In this document: positions 42,142-51,628 of the stretch, piece by piece
Layout of the letters: every line of letters starts with the position of its first letter
How positions within the stretch are numbered: the first letter of the stretch is position 1
Origin: Limibacter armeniacum
Lineage (GTDB): Bacteria > Bacteroidota > Bacteroidia > Cytophagales > Flammeovirgaceae
Length of the DNA: 64,000 bases
Direction: 5' to 3'
NCBI RefSeq assembly: GCF_036880985.1
Contig: NZ_JBAJNO010000009.1
Coordinates: 248,001 to 312,000, forward strand
Translations under genes and position numbers: made by a program
Notes under the pieces: model-generated
What the model was told of the DNA's origin: nothing
What the model saw: the letters and a program-made list of their open reading frames with translations, nothing else
The model's database searches: none

Positions 42142-43089
42142 ATTCAACAATTGATTTCGATAGTTGTTCTGAGCCAAAAACGTGGCTTCTTCCTTATTCC
42201 AACATTTCTGTGCAGGAAGTTTCCTGACCTTATTCAAGCCATCCCGAATTGGCTCGTGCTTCAGTTGTGATAACACTTGCCCAATTTCACGGCAGCAGCT
42301 ATCTGGATACCTTTTTACCTGTTCCTCACTGAAACGCATAACGACCCAACCATTTTCAAGGAAAAAACGATTTCTCCTGTCATCAGCTCCGATATAATGA
42401 ATAGGCTCCCCTGACTCAACAGAGTATGGTTCGTCAATTTCAATGTCTATGTGTAAACCTGTATGATCCTTATAGACAATATCTGGAACATACGGTTTTT
42501 CAAAGTTACCCAACTGAAATACTGTATAGATTTTACCCGGAAACCAATACCCTAACCTGTCACGAAACTCCGCTTCTGCTCTACCTCTATTCACTTCCCT
42601 TTCTAGATAAGTAGGTTCAGTCGTATCACTTATGACTTCCTGTTTCTTCTTTTTCCTATAAGATGCATGTTCGGCAGGAGAAATCATTTGCTTGACCATT
42701 TTCTCATAATGAATCAAAGCCTTTCTATACACTCCCATTTCCCGGTTGTACAGTTCTTTCAGGTGCTCATTATGCCTTCTTATATTGTTTACTTTCCTTT
42801 TTGTGCCTAAGAATACAAACGCACAACCCAGTACTCCACAAACAAATGCCAATATCCAGTTATTCAGCAGTATAATCCCTAAAAAGGCACACAGAAAAAA
42901 AGCACTATACATCAGCTTTGAAATAGGAAAAACCTTCTTCTGTGGCTCCGCAGGCGGTTCCGGTAAGGCTCCTGCGACTGTAGCTTCCTTTTTATCTATC
43001 TCTAAAATCTTTTCTGGAATTAATATTTGCGGGTATGAACTCTCAGATACCGTATCCTCTCCCCATAATAAAAGTTGCCCTTCCCTCAT
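42130..43089 (-). CDS. Membrane protein with C-terminal PD-(D/E)XK nuclease-like domain
   Basis: A 319-residue protein from the ATG at 43089; a longer start at 43134 would lie upstream of a -7 element (TATTTTTG, 43124-43131) and is less likely. Two membrane helices (about 55-73 and 77-95) are followed by a basic coiled-coil linker. The C-terminal region carries Asp203, then IDIEID (Glu217, Asp219), then DDRRNRFFLENGWVVMRF, the pattern seen in DUF559/Vsr-like nucleases (D...ExD...R...GW.v.R). No other domain is recognised. The nuclease fold is inferred; if active it would be held at the inner membrane, facing the cytoplasm. Confidence 0.65.
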   Translation of the reverse strand: MREGQLLLWGEDTVSESSYPQILIPEKILEIDKKEATVAGALPEPPAEPQKKVFPISKLMYSAFFLCAFLGIILLNNWILAFVCGVLGCAFVFLGTKRKVNNIRRHNEHLKELYNREMGVYRKALIHYEKMVKQMISPAEHASYRKKKKQEVISDTTEPTYLEREVNRGRAEAEFRDRLGYWFPGKIYTVFQLGNFEKPYVPDIVYKDHTGLHIDIEIDEPYSVESGEPIHYIGADDRRNRFFLENGWVVMRFSEEQVKRYPDSCCREIGQVLSQLKHEPIRDGLNKVRKLPAQKCWNKEEATFLAQNNYRNQLLNLEN

Positions 43090-43209
43090 ACTGTGCAAAA
43101 TGTTAAATGCATGATATTGAGAACAAAAATACAAAATGAGGACGATAGATTAATGAAAGCGTCTTCAGATTTTTTAAAGCCAAACATCAATTACCCTCCT
43201 CAATAGTTC

Positions 43210-44337
43210 TTAACATTTACCTGCAAAGTCTACCAGTTCCGTTGCCAAGTTTTCCCATGAATACCCTTCCTTGAACTGCTGCAAGGCTGTTGACATTTCG
43301 GATTGGTTATTCCCATCAAAGTATTGATGAATGGCCTCCAAGATAAGAGTTGAATCAGGCTTGTCCACTACAATTCCTGCTCCATATGGTGCTACCGACC
43401 CTTTGAGTCCTCCAACATCTGTTACGATCACAGGTACATCAAAATGATAGCTGATTGCAACGACTCCGCTTTGTGTTGCTGAACGGTAAGGCAAGACTGA
43501 CACATCTGCAGCTGAAAAATAAACAGGAACTTCTTCATCACTCACATACTCCGTCACCGTTATGATTCTGTCCTTATTCTTATTTTTGTCAATCAGGGCT
43601 TGATATGGAGCAAAATCTTCATAAGGCTCACCCACTGCCAACAGTGTGTAAGAATCATTCAGCTCATTGAATGCATCCAGTAAGATGTCCAACCCTTTGT
43701 ACTTTCTGATTAATCCAAAATACAAAAGTACCTTCTGCCCCTCCTCAATATTGAGTTTCTTTCTAGCTATACTTCTTTCCAGCTTGGCTCCGAAATGATC
43801 ATAAATTGGGTGAGGATGAAAAATATACTTTGCATCTGGCTTAACCTTTTTCAGGTCATTTTCCACAACGTCACTCATAACCAAATAACCATCACAACGC
43901 TTCAGGAAATAATCCGTCAGTTGCTTATCACCTAATCTAGGTTCATGAGGAATGAGGTTATCGATCACAGCAATTACCTTAGTGCCTTTCTTTTTTAGTT
44001 TGCCTGCTACGTAGCCCAATGAAGGAGCAAAAAAAGGCATCCAAAACCTGATAATCAGAATATCTGGAGCAAAGTCTAGAATCTGGTTAGCTGTTGAAAT
44101 ATAACTGACTGGATTAATGCTGTTCAATGATCTAACAGAAGGAATTGCATCAGCCTTATCGTTTTCATTGACATACTGAGTTGTTCCCGGAAAAAGTAAA
44201 GAAGGATACTGAAGGCTAAAGTTCCACACTTTCAATTGATGCCCCTGCCCTTCCAATGTTCTATAAAGCTGCGCATTGAATTGAGCTATTCCTCCACGAT
44301 AAGGATAAAAAGTAGATAAAAAAGCAATTTTCGCCAT
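43210..44337 (-). CDS. Glycosyltransferase family 4 (group 1)
   Basis: A 375-residue cytoplasmic glycosyltransferase with a GT-B fold. The N-terminal half has the YPYRGGIAQFNAQLYRTL opening, and the C-terminal half has GLIRKYKGLDILLDAF and a sugar-nucleotide region around LPYRSATQSGVVAISYHFD. It would add a sugar to a lipid-linked or surface glycan. It lies 62 bp after the large hybrid kinase gene and may be co-transcribed with it. The donor and acceptor are not known. Confidence 0.92.
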   Translation of the reverse strand: MAKIAFLSTFYPYRGGIAQFNAQLYRTLEGQGHQLKVWNFSLQYPSLLFPGTTQYVNENDKADAIPSVRSLNSINPVSYISTANQILDFAPDILIIRFWMPFFAPSLGYVAGKLKKKGTKVIAVIDNLIPHEPRLGDKQLTDYFLKRCDGYLVMSDVVENDLKKVKPDAKYIFHPHPIYDHFGAKLERSIARKKLNIEEGQKVLLYFGLIRKYKGLDILLDAFNELNDSYTLLAVGEPYEDFAPYQALIDKNKNKDRIITVTEYVSDEEVPVYFSAADVSVLPYRSATQSGVVAISYHFDVPVIVTDVGGLKGSVAPYGAGIVVDKPDSTLILEAIHQYFDGNNQSEMSTALQQFKEGYSWENLATELVDFAGKC

Positions 44338-44399
44338 TCTAATTTATTTGTATTCAGTCGTTCTTTTATAGAAAAGAACCTGTTATTAGTTTATTTGAT

Positions 44400-47300
44400 T
44401 TAATCTCTTGTACCAAAGTACCTTTCCAAGATGCCTACCTCGGCTTTTATTTTCTGATGCAGCAGCTCCACCTTTGGCATATCATATTTATTTATTTCTT
44501 CCAGCTGTATAGCCAATTCACCCAACACTTCAAAGCATACACTAATACTTGTCGCTTTTATCTTGTGTGCAGCTGATTTTACCTTTTTGATTGAGCGCTC
44601 TGCTATAGCATCATCCAAGAATTTCAACATAACCCGCAATTCTCCTCCCAATACGACTTGCTTCAAGTCCTCTTCAATGGAGATATTCTTACCAAGCCTA
44701 TTTCTGAGGGCTTCCAAGTTAAAGTGCTGTCTACTGTTTGACACTTCTTTCTCCACCAGCTCAGACGTTATTGAGATATTCTTTACAGGTAACCATTTTT
44801 CCAGTACCACCAGCAATCTTTCTAAAATGATAGGCTTGTTGATGTAATCATCCAACCCTGCCTTCATGCTATTATCCCGATCTTCTTTCAGTGTACCTGC
44901 TGTCAGTGCAATAATAGGGGTATGCTTCTTCCCTTGCTCTATCTTTCTGATTTTTTTTGTAGCCTCATAGCCACTCATCACTGGCATTTGGATATCCATC
45001 AGCACCAAATCAGGATTATGTACCCTAAACTTTTCAATGGCTTCTTTACCATTTTGAGCTTCTACAATAACAACTGATGGCATGATGTTACTGATAATAC
45101 TCCTTGCCAAAAGCATATTCAACCGGTTATCATCCACAATAAGAATAGTTGAATTGCAATGGTATACCTTCTGCTCATGAATTGTGTTTTCACTAGTATC
45201 TTTGCCTGCTTGGAGATTCAGTAATGCAGTATACAACTGATTAACCATCACAGGTTTCACTAACATATTCTTCACTCGATATTCTGCACAAAGTCTGTAT
45301 AAGTTAAGGTCATTAGTCAACTTATGCATCAGTATGATTGGTAACTCCTTCTCATCCTTTTGCAGAGAATTCCTGATTTGCTCTGCAAGTTCCAACCCAC
45401 TCATTTGTGGCATTTGGTTATCTATGATAATCGCATCGTAAATATACCCATCTTTAAGCAACTGTAATGCCTTATTCCCAGTGTCAGCCGTTTCGCAGGT
45501 AACTCCTTTTTTGGACAATAACTTTTCAAGAATTCGTAAATTTTGCACATTATCATCTACCAATAAAACATGCTCTACTTCAGCAGAAAGATCATCCCAA
45601 ACCTCCAGGTTATACTCTTCTGAATCGATTACGACATTAAAAGAGAATGTACTTCCTTTTCCTTCCTTACTTTCAAGTTTCAACTTGGTTCCCATCAAGG
45701 CTAAAAGCTGATTTGAGATAGACAACCCTAATCCTGTCCCGCCATATTTACGAGTTGTTGAACTATCTGCCTGAGAGAAAGACTCAAAAATCTTCTGCTG
45801 ATGTTCTTCCGAAATACCAATGCCTGTATCCCTAACAGCAAACTCAAGGTTCATTCCATTGCCAGTATTAGCCGACTCAGCCTCTCTAATTGAAAACTCT
45901 ATCTCTCCCTCATAAGTAAACTTCACGGCATTACTTAGCAGGTTCATCAACACTTGTCTTAACCTAAGCGGATCTACCCATATATATCGAGGCAAGTCAG
46001 GTGATAAATTCACCAATAACTCAACATCCTTGTCCTCAACCTTATATTTTATAAGGTCAATAACCTGCTCTACTACTTCCCACAAATCTGTCTTCTCAAT
46101 GGAAAGCTCCAATTTTCCTGCTTCAATTTTTGAGAAGTCCAAAACATCATTCACCAGTTCCAATAAAGAATTGGCTGAATGATTTACGTATTGCATGTAT
46201 TCGTGTTGACTCTCATCCAGATCCGTTTTAAGCAACAAATCTGTAAAACCTATCACACTGTTAAGTGGAGTTCGAATCTCATGACTCATATTAGCCAAGA
46301 AGTTTGACTTGGCAACACTCGCTGCCTCAGCCTGTTCTTTTGCCTTAATTATTTCTTCTTCATAAAGTTTCTGTCTGGTCACGTCTCGTCCTATTGCCAC
46401 ATAATGTTTTTGCTTATCAGCTCTGAATTTGTTTACAACTGGCAATATCGAGAGGTTCACCCAATAAGATTCACCATTTTTCCTTTGGTCCACTAAAACC
46501 AATTCATAAGGCTGATTTGTAGCCATCGCTTCATTTAGCTCCTGCCATGAGGTAGGATCCAAACGCCAACTAGCAACAGCACTTGGATGTAAGCCAATTA
46601 CTTCTTCAGGATTCTGACCTGTTATTCTGGTAAAAGCGTCATTTACATAAATGATTGTTAGTTCTTCCCGCCCCTTTATCGTGATAGCCTCTGTTATTAC
46701 AATTGCATCATTGGCGTTTGTAATCACAGACTCCATCAACCTTAACATCACCTCTTCATGCTTCCTTTCTGTTATATCCTGAAATGAGCCATAAAGTCTT
46801 TTACAAATACCATCTTGAAATTCAACCTTGGCTATTATACGTACCCAAACCTCATTACCCTTTGCTGTCTGGAGTTGAAATTCTCCATCGTAACTCTCTC
46901 CATATTTCATAGCTCTTTTCAAAGCACTTGTAATACGGTCTCGGTTTTTACCTTCTCTAAAGAAATTAAGGGTTTGGTATAAATCTGGATGGTAATTTTC
47001 TGGGACTTCATGAATCTGCTTCGTCAGTGAAGACCAATAGAGACGGTTATCCTCTAACGAATACTCCCACCCCCCTACTCTCGCTATTGAGTTAGTCTGC
47101 TCAAGCATTTCCTTCGTTAACCGTAATTCTGCTTCAGACTCTTTACGCTTAGAAATCTCTCTTGTGTTAGCAATGACATACCCCTTACCATCCACAATTT
47201 CATAATTGAGTGTAACTTCAACAGGAAATGTTTCGCCAGACTGAACATTTATATTCGTGCTTTCAACAATCTGCTTTCCTTCATCTCTCAACCATTTTAC

Positions 47301-48785
47301 ATGGTCATCCCATTCTCCCTGTGTATGATAAAATGGCGCAAAATCCTGCACTTTATATTTATAGGCTTCATGTTGAGGAATTCCCAACAGTTCGGCTGCT
47401 GCCGTATTGACAAAGATTAAAGTTCCTGTTTCATCCGACACCTGCATTGCATCAATTCCACTATTGATAAAGTTTTCCAGTAACCCTAGCCGTTCATTCG
47501 TTGTTTTCAGTTCTGTTTCTATGCTTATCTTCTCTGTGATATCATTGACAGAATATGCATAGTGCTTTACGCCATGTTGATTCTCTCCTAAATAACTTGC
47601 TGTAGCCGAAAGGTACCAATCTTCCCCACCCACTCTTTGTAGGTATTCAAACTGCTGTGGCTTTCCTTCTGCTTCTGCCTTTTTGTAATATTTGATCCAA
47701 AGGTCAATACACTCCTTTCCAATCCCCAACTCACTTGAGCGCTTACCCTTTAATTCATCAATTGGTAAATTGAAAAAGCTTGCTGTAAATACATTATCCT
47801 TTATATGAATGATATCCCGATCTTCCAATTCAACTACTCCCATCATCATAGGAATATTATTATACAGCATATGAAGTAGTTGACTCCTATTGGTCAGCAT
47901 TTCAAAGTTCAACAGCTTATTTGCTATATCTTTACCCTCTATAAAAAAATGATCATACTTCTTAAATACTGATAACTCAATGGCTCGAAATAAACCTGAA
48001 CGTGTTCTGAAACTTGTCGATATTTCTTGAAGGAATTCTTCCTCTTTTAGATTTAGAATTTGACTTTTCAGCCCATCCATTTCATCATGCGCAACATCAG
48101 TAAAAAACTCATAATGAGGAACCTTATCAAGGTTAAAAAATATGTCCTTCCAACCTTCACTGATACGGAGGATCTCACCATTTTTATTCAAAACACATAA
48201 CAAGCCTGCAGTCTTAGTAAAAAAATCCACTATTAGCTTATCAAGTTTTTGAGTATGCCTTACATTTTGTGAGGAAAGGTTTGACTTTTGGTGATTTCTG
48301 ATCGTTGCAGAAATAATATGGCTGGCTGCATCTTCAGCGAATAACTCAAAGGAGATCTTATCTTTTCCTGAAAGTTTGTTAGGTCTGTAATCAAGTGCAG
48401 TGAGTGCACCGATTACATTATTCTTTTCATCCCTTAATAAACTACCTACTATATATCGAACTCCCAGTTTTGCATTTACTAAAGGGTGATGCTTTGTTTG
48501 ATCATTTTCAGATGCGTGCTGTATTTCTGTTAAGCTGACAGAATGTTCTTCTATATAAGCACAAAAGGAAGTTAATTGATCCTTATTACCCTCAACATTG
48601 CCATGAGTAACGGCCGTTACATATTTATCTGTATCGAAAATTGAAATGAATACAATTGGCAAGTCAAAAAGTCTAGATACCAAGTTCGATACCCTTTCCA
48701 ATGATTTTTGACATAATGAGTCAATTGAAGTGTTTACTCCTTGGTTAATATTCAGGTGCTTTTCCTTCTCTGAAAATAATTGCAT
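44400..48785 (-). CDS. Hybrid sensor histidine kinase with GAF, five PAS-like, HisKA, HATPase, two REC and HPt domains
   Basis: A 1461-residue soluble multi-domain phosphorelay protein. In order: GAF (about 20-170), five PAS-like domains (about 190-820), HisKA with His835 in SHEIRTPLN, HATPase_c (about 940-1060), REC1 with Asp1122, REC2 with Asp1264, and a C-terminal HPt with His1407 in AAHKIKATS. All phospho-acceptors are present. No membrane segment is seen, so it senses internal signals. No DNA-binding output is attached, and the partner may be encoded elsewhere. The following gene encodes a glycosyltransferase. Confidence 0.95.
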   Translation of the reverse strand: MQLFSEKEKHLNINQGVNTSIDSLCQKSLERVSNLVSRLFDLPIVFISIFDTDKYVTAVTHGNVEGNKDQLTSFCAYIEEHSVSLTEIQHASENDQTKHHPLVNAKLGVRYIVGSLLRDEKNNVIGALTALDYRPNKLSGKDKISFELFAEDAASHIISATIRNHQKSNLSSQNVRHTQKLDKLIVDFFTKTAGLLCVLNKNGEILRISEGWKDIFFNLDKVPHYEFFTDVAHDEMDGLKSQILNLKEEEFLQEISTSFRTRSGLFRAIELSVFKKYDHFFIEGKDIANKLLNFEMLTNRSQLLHMLYNNIPMMMGVVELEDRDIIHIKDNVFTASFFNLPIDELKGKRSSELGIGKECIDLWIKYYKKAEAEGKPQQFEYLQRVGGEDWYLSATASYLGENQHGVKHYAYSVNDITEKISIETELKTTNERLGLLENFINSGIDAMQVSDETGTLIFVNTAAAELLGIPQHEAYKYKVQDFAPFYHTQGEWDDHVKWLRDEGKQIVESTNINVQSGETFPVEVTLNYEIVDGKGYVIANTREISKRKESEAELRLTKEMLEQTNSIARVGGWEYSLEDNRLYWSSLTKQIHEVPENYHPDLYQTLNFFREGKNRDRITSALKRAMKYGESYDGEFQLQTAKGNEVWVRIIAKVEFQDGICKRLYGSFQDITERKHEEVMLRLMESVITNANDAIVITEAITIKGREELTIIYVNDAFTRITGQNPEEVIGLHPSAVASWRLDPTSWQELNEAMATNQPYELVLVDQRKNGESYWVNLSILPVVNKFRADKQKHYVAIGRDVTRQKLYEEEIIKAKEQAEAASVAKSNFLANMSHEIRTPLNSVIGFTDLLLKTDLDESQHEYMQYVNHSANSLLELVNDVLDFSKIEAGKLELSIEKTDLWEVVEQVIDLIKYKVEDKDVELLVNLSPDLPRYIWVDPLRLRQVLMNLLSNAVKFTYEGEIEFSIREAESANTGNGMNLEFAVRDTGIGISEEHQQKIFESFSQADSSTTRKYGGTGLGLSISNQLLALMGTKLKLESKEGKGSTFSFNVVIDSEEYNLEVWDDLSAEVEHVLLVDDNVQNLRILEKLLSKKGVTCETADTGNKALQLLKDGYIYDAIIIDNQMPQMSGLELAEQIRNSLQKDEKELPIILMHKLTNDLNLYRLCAEYRVKNMLVKPVMVNQLYTALLNLQAGKDTSENTIHEQKVYHCNSTILIVDDNRLNMLLARSIISNIMPSVVIVEAQNGKEAIEKFRVHNPDLVLMDIQMPVMSGYEATKKIRKIEQGKKHTPIIALTAGTLKEDRDNSMKAGLDDYINKPIILERLLVVLEKWLPVKNISITSELVEKEVSNSRQHFNLEALRNRLGKNISIEEDLKQVVLGGELRVMLKFLDDAIAERSIKKVKSAAHKIKATSISVCFEVLGELAIQLEEINKYDMPKVELLHQKIKAEVGILERYFGTRD

Positions 48786-49065
48786 GAGGTAATAAGTAGT
48801 TACTGATAGTCGCTCACCATAAGTTCAAGACTACGTCTATAAATAAGACAATTCCTTTTTATTAAAAGTCTTTACTTAGATGTTAGTGGTATTAATCAAA
48901 AGTAATAATAGTCTTCCAACAAATATGTGAATCATTCAAAGAATTTATCAAATAAATATCGAGTCTTATCATTCTTTCAGAAGATAAATACCCATTTGTA
49001 GGTACAAGCAATTAATTCATGATGATTTTTGGTAAATTAATGTAGAGAATATACATGACATCATT

Positions 49066-49533
49066 ATGGACTTAGGGAAAGAAAATTTAAAACAAGTCTC
49101 ACAGTATTTTCCTTCAGCCAAAAGTAAAGCGTTGGGTATTTGCATTTGGGGCTTATTGTTAGCTATTCTGTTAATGCATATCACAACAGCGCTGAATACC
49201 TATAAGGGGTATGAAGAGTTTTTGGTGATCGTTATTCTATGGACGCCCATTCTCTCAATTGTTGGGACTGTATGGTTAGGTACAGCCTATCAGATCACCA
49301 ATGATTTTATGATCATTAAAATTGGGCCCATTACCCATTCTGTTATTCCTATCAGTGAAATCCATCAGATAAATAGAAGCTACAGCCTGATGTCATCCCC
49401 AGCCCTTTCTCTTACAAGGCTAGAGATTAAGTACAGCAAAAGCTATATTCTAATTTCACCTGAAGCAGAAGAAGAATTTCTGACACTGATAAAATCTATC
49501 AATCCTCAAATTCTGATCAATATCACTCACTGA
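49066..49533 (+). CDS. PH-domain membrane protein (YdbT/bPH_6-like)
   Basis: A 155-residue protein with two membrane helices (about 20-40 and 50-72), then a C-terminal bacterial PH-like domain. The domain features ITNDFMIIKIGPITHSVIPISEIHQI, where an 'ITxxxLxIrxGPi...IPi..I' pattern is typical. Function of such proteins is mostly unknown. A terminator with its T run on the opposite strand follows. Confidence 0.8.
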   Translation: MDLGKENLKQVSQYFPSAKSKALGICIWGLLLAILLMHITTALNTYKGYEEFLVIVILWTPILSIVGTVWLGTAYQITNDFMIIKIGPITHSVIPISEIHQINRSYSLMSSPALSLTRLEIKYSKSYILISPEAEEEFLTLIKSINPQILINITH

Positions 49534-49545
49534 TAGATAAAAAAA

Positions 49546-49568
49546 GCTGTCTAATTAAATTAGACAGC
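49546..49568 (-). terminator. Terminator of the 49594 gene, between convergent genes
   Basis: GCTGTCTAA (49546-49554) pairs with TTAGACAGC (49560-49568) over a 5-nt loop. The T run follows the stem on the minus strand. Confidence 0.8.
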
Positions 49569-49593
49569 CCATATGATAAACTAAAGTAAGAAG

Positions 49594-50121
49594 TTACAAT
49601 CCACAGCAAGATTTCCAAAGTTGATGTACATCCCGATCAAAATGATCATTTTTTCCTCCTGATAGCTCAGATGCCAATTCAAAATACTGACACGCCCGTT
49701 CATGTTGACTAGCAGCTACACATGCAACACCAAGCATTTGAGCGTATTTTGCAGCCAACCCTGGGCTAGCCTCAAGTACCAGACATTGTCTTAAGCTACC
49801 AATTGCCTCATCATATTCACCTAATAATAAACTGAGTCTCCCCTTCTCTTTCATGTAGCTCAATAGCTGTTCGTCATCGGTCAAAAATGATATCCTATCC
49901 GCTTCTAAGTACTTCAGCTTACTATTGGCCTTATTAAGTTTGTCATTCAGCATTGTCGTATTGTGTCCTGTTTTATTACGCCAATCATCGATGATGTCAG
50001 TAGCCTCTTTCACCAATGTGTTTCTGGCGGAACCACTCATACTTCCTTTCAGCACTTGCTGTGCAATAGTTGTTTGGTGGAACATCATTGAAATGAAAAT
50101 TAGTAGTAATAATTTCTTCAT
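49594..50121 (-). CDS. Small secreted TPR-like protein, paralogue of 58221-58799
   Basis: A 175-residue exported protein with a signal peptide (KLLLLIFISMMFHQTTIAQ). The rest is alpha-helical with TPR-like repeats: LLLGEYDEAIGSLRQCLVLE and GVACVAASQHERACQYFELAS. The latter aligns with AVACVANHDAATACKYFEMAN in the product of 58221-58799, and both end in a region of the form D-R-(D/E)-x-x-x-L-W. So the two are paralogues. No known function. Confidence 0.75.
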   Translation of the reverse strand: MKKLLLLIFISMMFHQTTIAQQVLKGSMSGSARNTLVKEATDIIDDWRNKTGHNTTMLNDKLNKANSKLKYLEADRISFLTDDEQLLSYMKEKGRLSLLLGEYDEAIGSLRQCLVLEASPGLAAKYAQMLGVACVAASQHERACQYFELASELSGGKNDHFDRDVHQLWKSCCGL

Positions 50122-50348
50122 AGTGACTGGTTTAAAAGAAGTTCAGTTTTAGCCCCATCAACAGAGTCTTTGTTCGACTAAGCACTCAAGGGACCGTCGT
50201 ACAAGTTGGTCTTTTTTGGATGGGAAAACTTTGGGGATTCTTAATAACTATTACACGAGCAATATTTCATTTCAATACCACTTAAAAAATTTCAAGAACG
50301 GAATCCCACCATTTAATGCTATTTAAATAAACATTTTTAAGTATTTTA

Positions 50349-50379
50349 TTGACAATAAAAAAAGCATTTAGTAATTTTG
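50349..50379 (+). promoter_or_regulatory. Consensus promoter of the small-gene pair
   Basis: TTG (50349-50351) is followed after 20 nt by TAATTTTG (50372-50379), an exact consensus match. Transcription would start near 50384, about 75 nt before the ATG at 50459. The remainder of 50122-50458 shows nothing else. Confidence 0.55.
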
Positions 50380-50458
50380 AGTTACAATATTTAACATTAT
50401 AGATAAATACAGACCAATTCAAATAAATACCTAACAAGGTTTGTCTAACTGATTTAGT

Positions 50459-50668
50459 ATGATTGACTTGAATAGAGGTTTGACCCGAGATCAAAAAATA
50501 TTAGCGTCTACATTGTTAAGAAAAGCTCAAAAATTAAGGTCAGAAGAAATGATGACTATAAACTTACCTGGTAAGGTTAACCGAAATGAATATGATAAGC
50601 TGGGCGAGCTTAATGCTAAAACTAATGGCGCTTTTGGAAAACTTTACCGTCAACTTATTGAAGATTAA
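50459..50668 (+). CDS. Small hypothetical protein (69 aa)
   Basis: A 69-residue, charged, helical protein of no known family (LTRDQKILASTLLRKAQKLR, then a short NLPGKVNRNEYDKLGEL). No signal peptide or membrane segment is present. It lies 9 bp before the next small gene and downstream of a consensus promoter, which supports it being real. Function cannot be assigned. Confidence 0.5.
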   Translation: MIDLNRGLTRDQKILASTLLRKAQKLRSEEMMTINLPGKVNRNEYDKLGELNAKTNGAFGKLYRQLIED

Positions 50669-50677
50669 GATACAGAT

Positions 50678-51010
50678 ATGAATACATATACTTTTTATAA
50701 CCCTTCACTGAAAAGTTTTTTTAATTTGGCTGATCGCGAACAAACTCAGATGCTAACGGAAAGAGATAAGCTGCTTCAATACAAGCATACCTCTCTCTAC
50801 AATCTTTGTTGTCATTATATTGAAAGACAGTATCCTGAAATGATGGAGCAAGGGGAGATTATAGATGAAGGTCTTTCCACAGACTTAAGATATATCATCG
50901 AAGAGCATCTCTATGGGTTTTCTATTGAGTCACTTCCCTCTGTTTACCAACAGATCGATAATGCCATTGCCAAAATCAAAAGGTCAATATCCATGTGCTC
51001 TTGGTTTTAG
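50678..51010 (+). CDS. Small hypothetical protein (110 aa)
   Basis: A 110-residue acidic, helical protein, soluble, of unknown family. Landmarks are FFNLADREQTQMLTERDKLL and a CCHYIERQYPEMMEQGE stretch. It follows the 69-residue gene after 9 bp, so the two are probably one transcription unit. The pair has no recognisable function and looks lineage-specific. Confidence 0.55.
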   Translation: MNTYTFYNPSLKSFFNLADREQTQMLTERDKLLQYKHTSLYNLCCHYIERQYPEMMEQGEIIDEGLSTDLRYIIEEHLYGFSIESLPSVYQQIDNAIAKIKRSISMCSWF

Positions 51011-51029
51011 ATCATCAAACAAAATAAAA

Positions 51030-51059
51030 AATCCTGGCAGCCAAATAGCTACCAGGATT
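51030..51059 (-). terminator. Terminator hairpin read on the minus strand
   Basis: AATCCTGGCAGC (51030-51041) pairs with GCTACCAGGATT (51048-51059) with one mismatch. On the minus strand the stem is followed by a T run, 30 bases after the small gene at 51089-51277. Confidence 0.7.
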
Positions 51060-51088
51060 CCCAAATCTATCTATCTTCTATCCAATTT

Positions 51089-51277
51089 TCAATTAATTCC
51101 GGAGCTTTCGCTGAATTCGCTAATCGCTTTCGGTATTACAGTTGAAATTGTTTCCTTTGAAGCAAACTTTGACGATAAGTTTGCAAAAGCTGAAAAGTAC
51201 GACATTGCTAATGCCAATATTAACAGCACTGTTATCATTGTACTTTGCTTATTATTCATATCTTTAAAATTCGACAC
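51089..51277 (-). CDS. Small membrane protein (62 aa)
   Basis: A 62-residue protein with one hydrophobic helix (about residues 14-33, MITVLLILALAMSYFSAF) and a polar tail. No family is known. Support comes from the terminator placed 30 bp after its stop and a strong hairpin 18 bp upstream of its start (51295-51321). It may be a spurious frame; confidence is modest. Confidence 0.4.
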   Translation of the reverse strand: MSNFKDMNNKQSTMITVLLILALAMSYFSAFANLSSKFASKETISTVIPKAISEFSESSGIN

Positions 51278-51294
51278 TAGAAATTTGTTAGTTC

Positions 51295-51321
51295 ATGCCA
51301 AGAGGCTAATCCTCTTGGCAT
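51295..51321. other. Perfect 11-bp hairpin without T run
   Basis: ATGCCAAGAGG (51295-51305) pairs perfectly with CCTCTTGGCAT (51311-51321) over a 5-nt loop. Neither strand has a T run after it, so it is not a classical terminator. It would lie in the leader of the 62-residue membrane protein gene. The rest of 51322-51550 shows nothing else. Confidence 0.5.
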
Positions 51322-51550
51322 TCTGATGACACTAGATTTTGAGCAAATTCACTTGCTCGCTAATACGTTGTTTGACACTAGTTAACTTATGACGATATAC
51401 CAATTACTTTTCCATAAGCGTACCAATTAACGCAAACACCTCATTTACTTACACTTACAACCAAAAACAACCCTTACTCACACAATTTAAATTGTTCATA
51501 AACGAACAAAAGTGTTCGAATACTTACCACATTTTATCCAATTGAAAAAT

Positions 51551-51596
51551 ATAAAAATCCCTTTCCTATACAGTTATTACTGCATAAGAAAGGGAT
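51551..51596 (-). terminator. Terminator of the amidohydrolase gene
   Basis: ATCCCTTTC (51557-51565) pairs with GAAAGGGAT (51588-51596), with an inner CAGT/ACTG stem. A T-rich run follows on the minus strand. Confidence 0.8.
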
Positions 51597-51628
51597 CAGT
51601 CTGATTCACGATTAAACTAAGTCTTCTT

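Noticed and set aside
50282-50494. 70-codon open frame on the minus strand
   Set aside because: It is antisense to the consensus promoter and the start of the 69-residue gene and is AT-rich by chance.
51371-51381. TTTGACACTAG, which recurs inverted near 54920
   Set aside because: Short and without consistent distance to promoters or genes; not enough for a regulatory motif.
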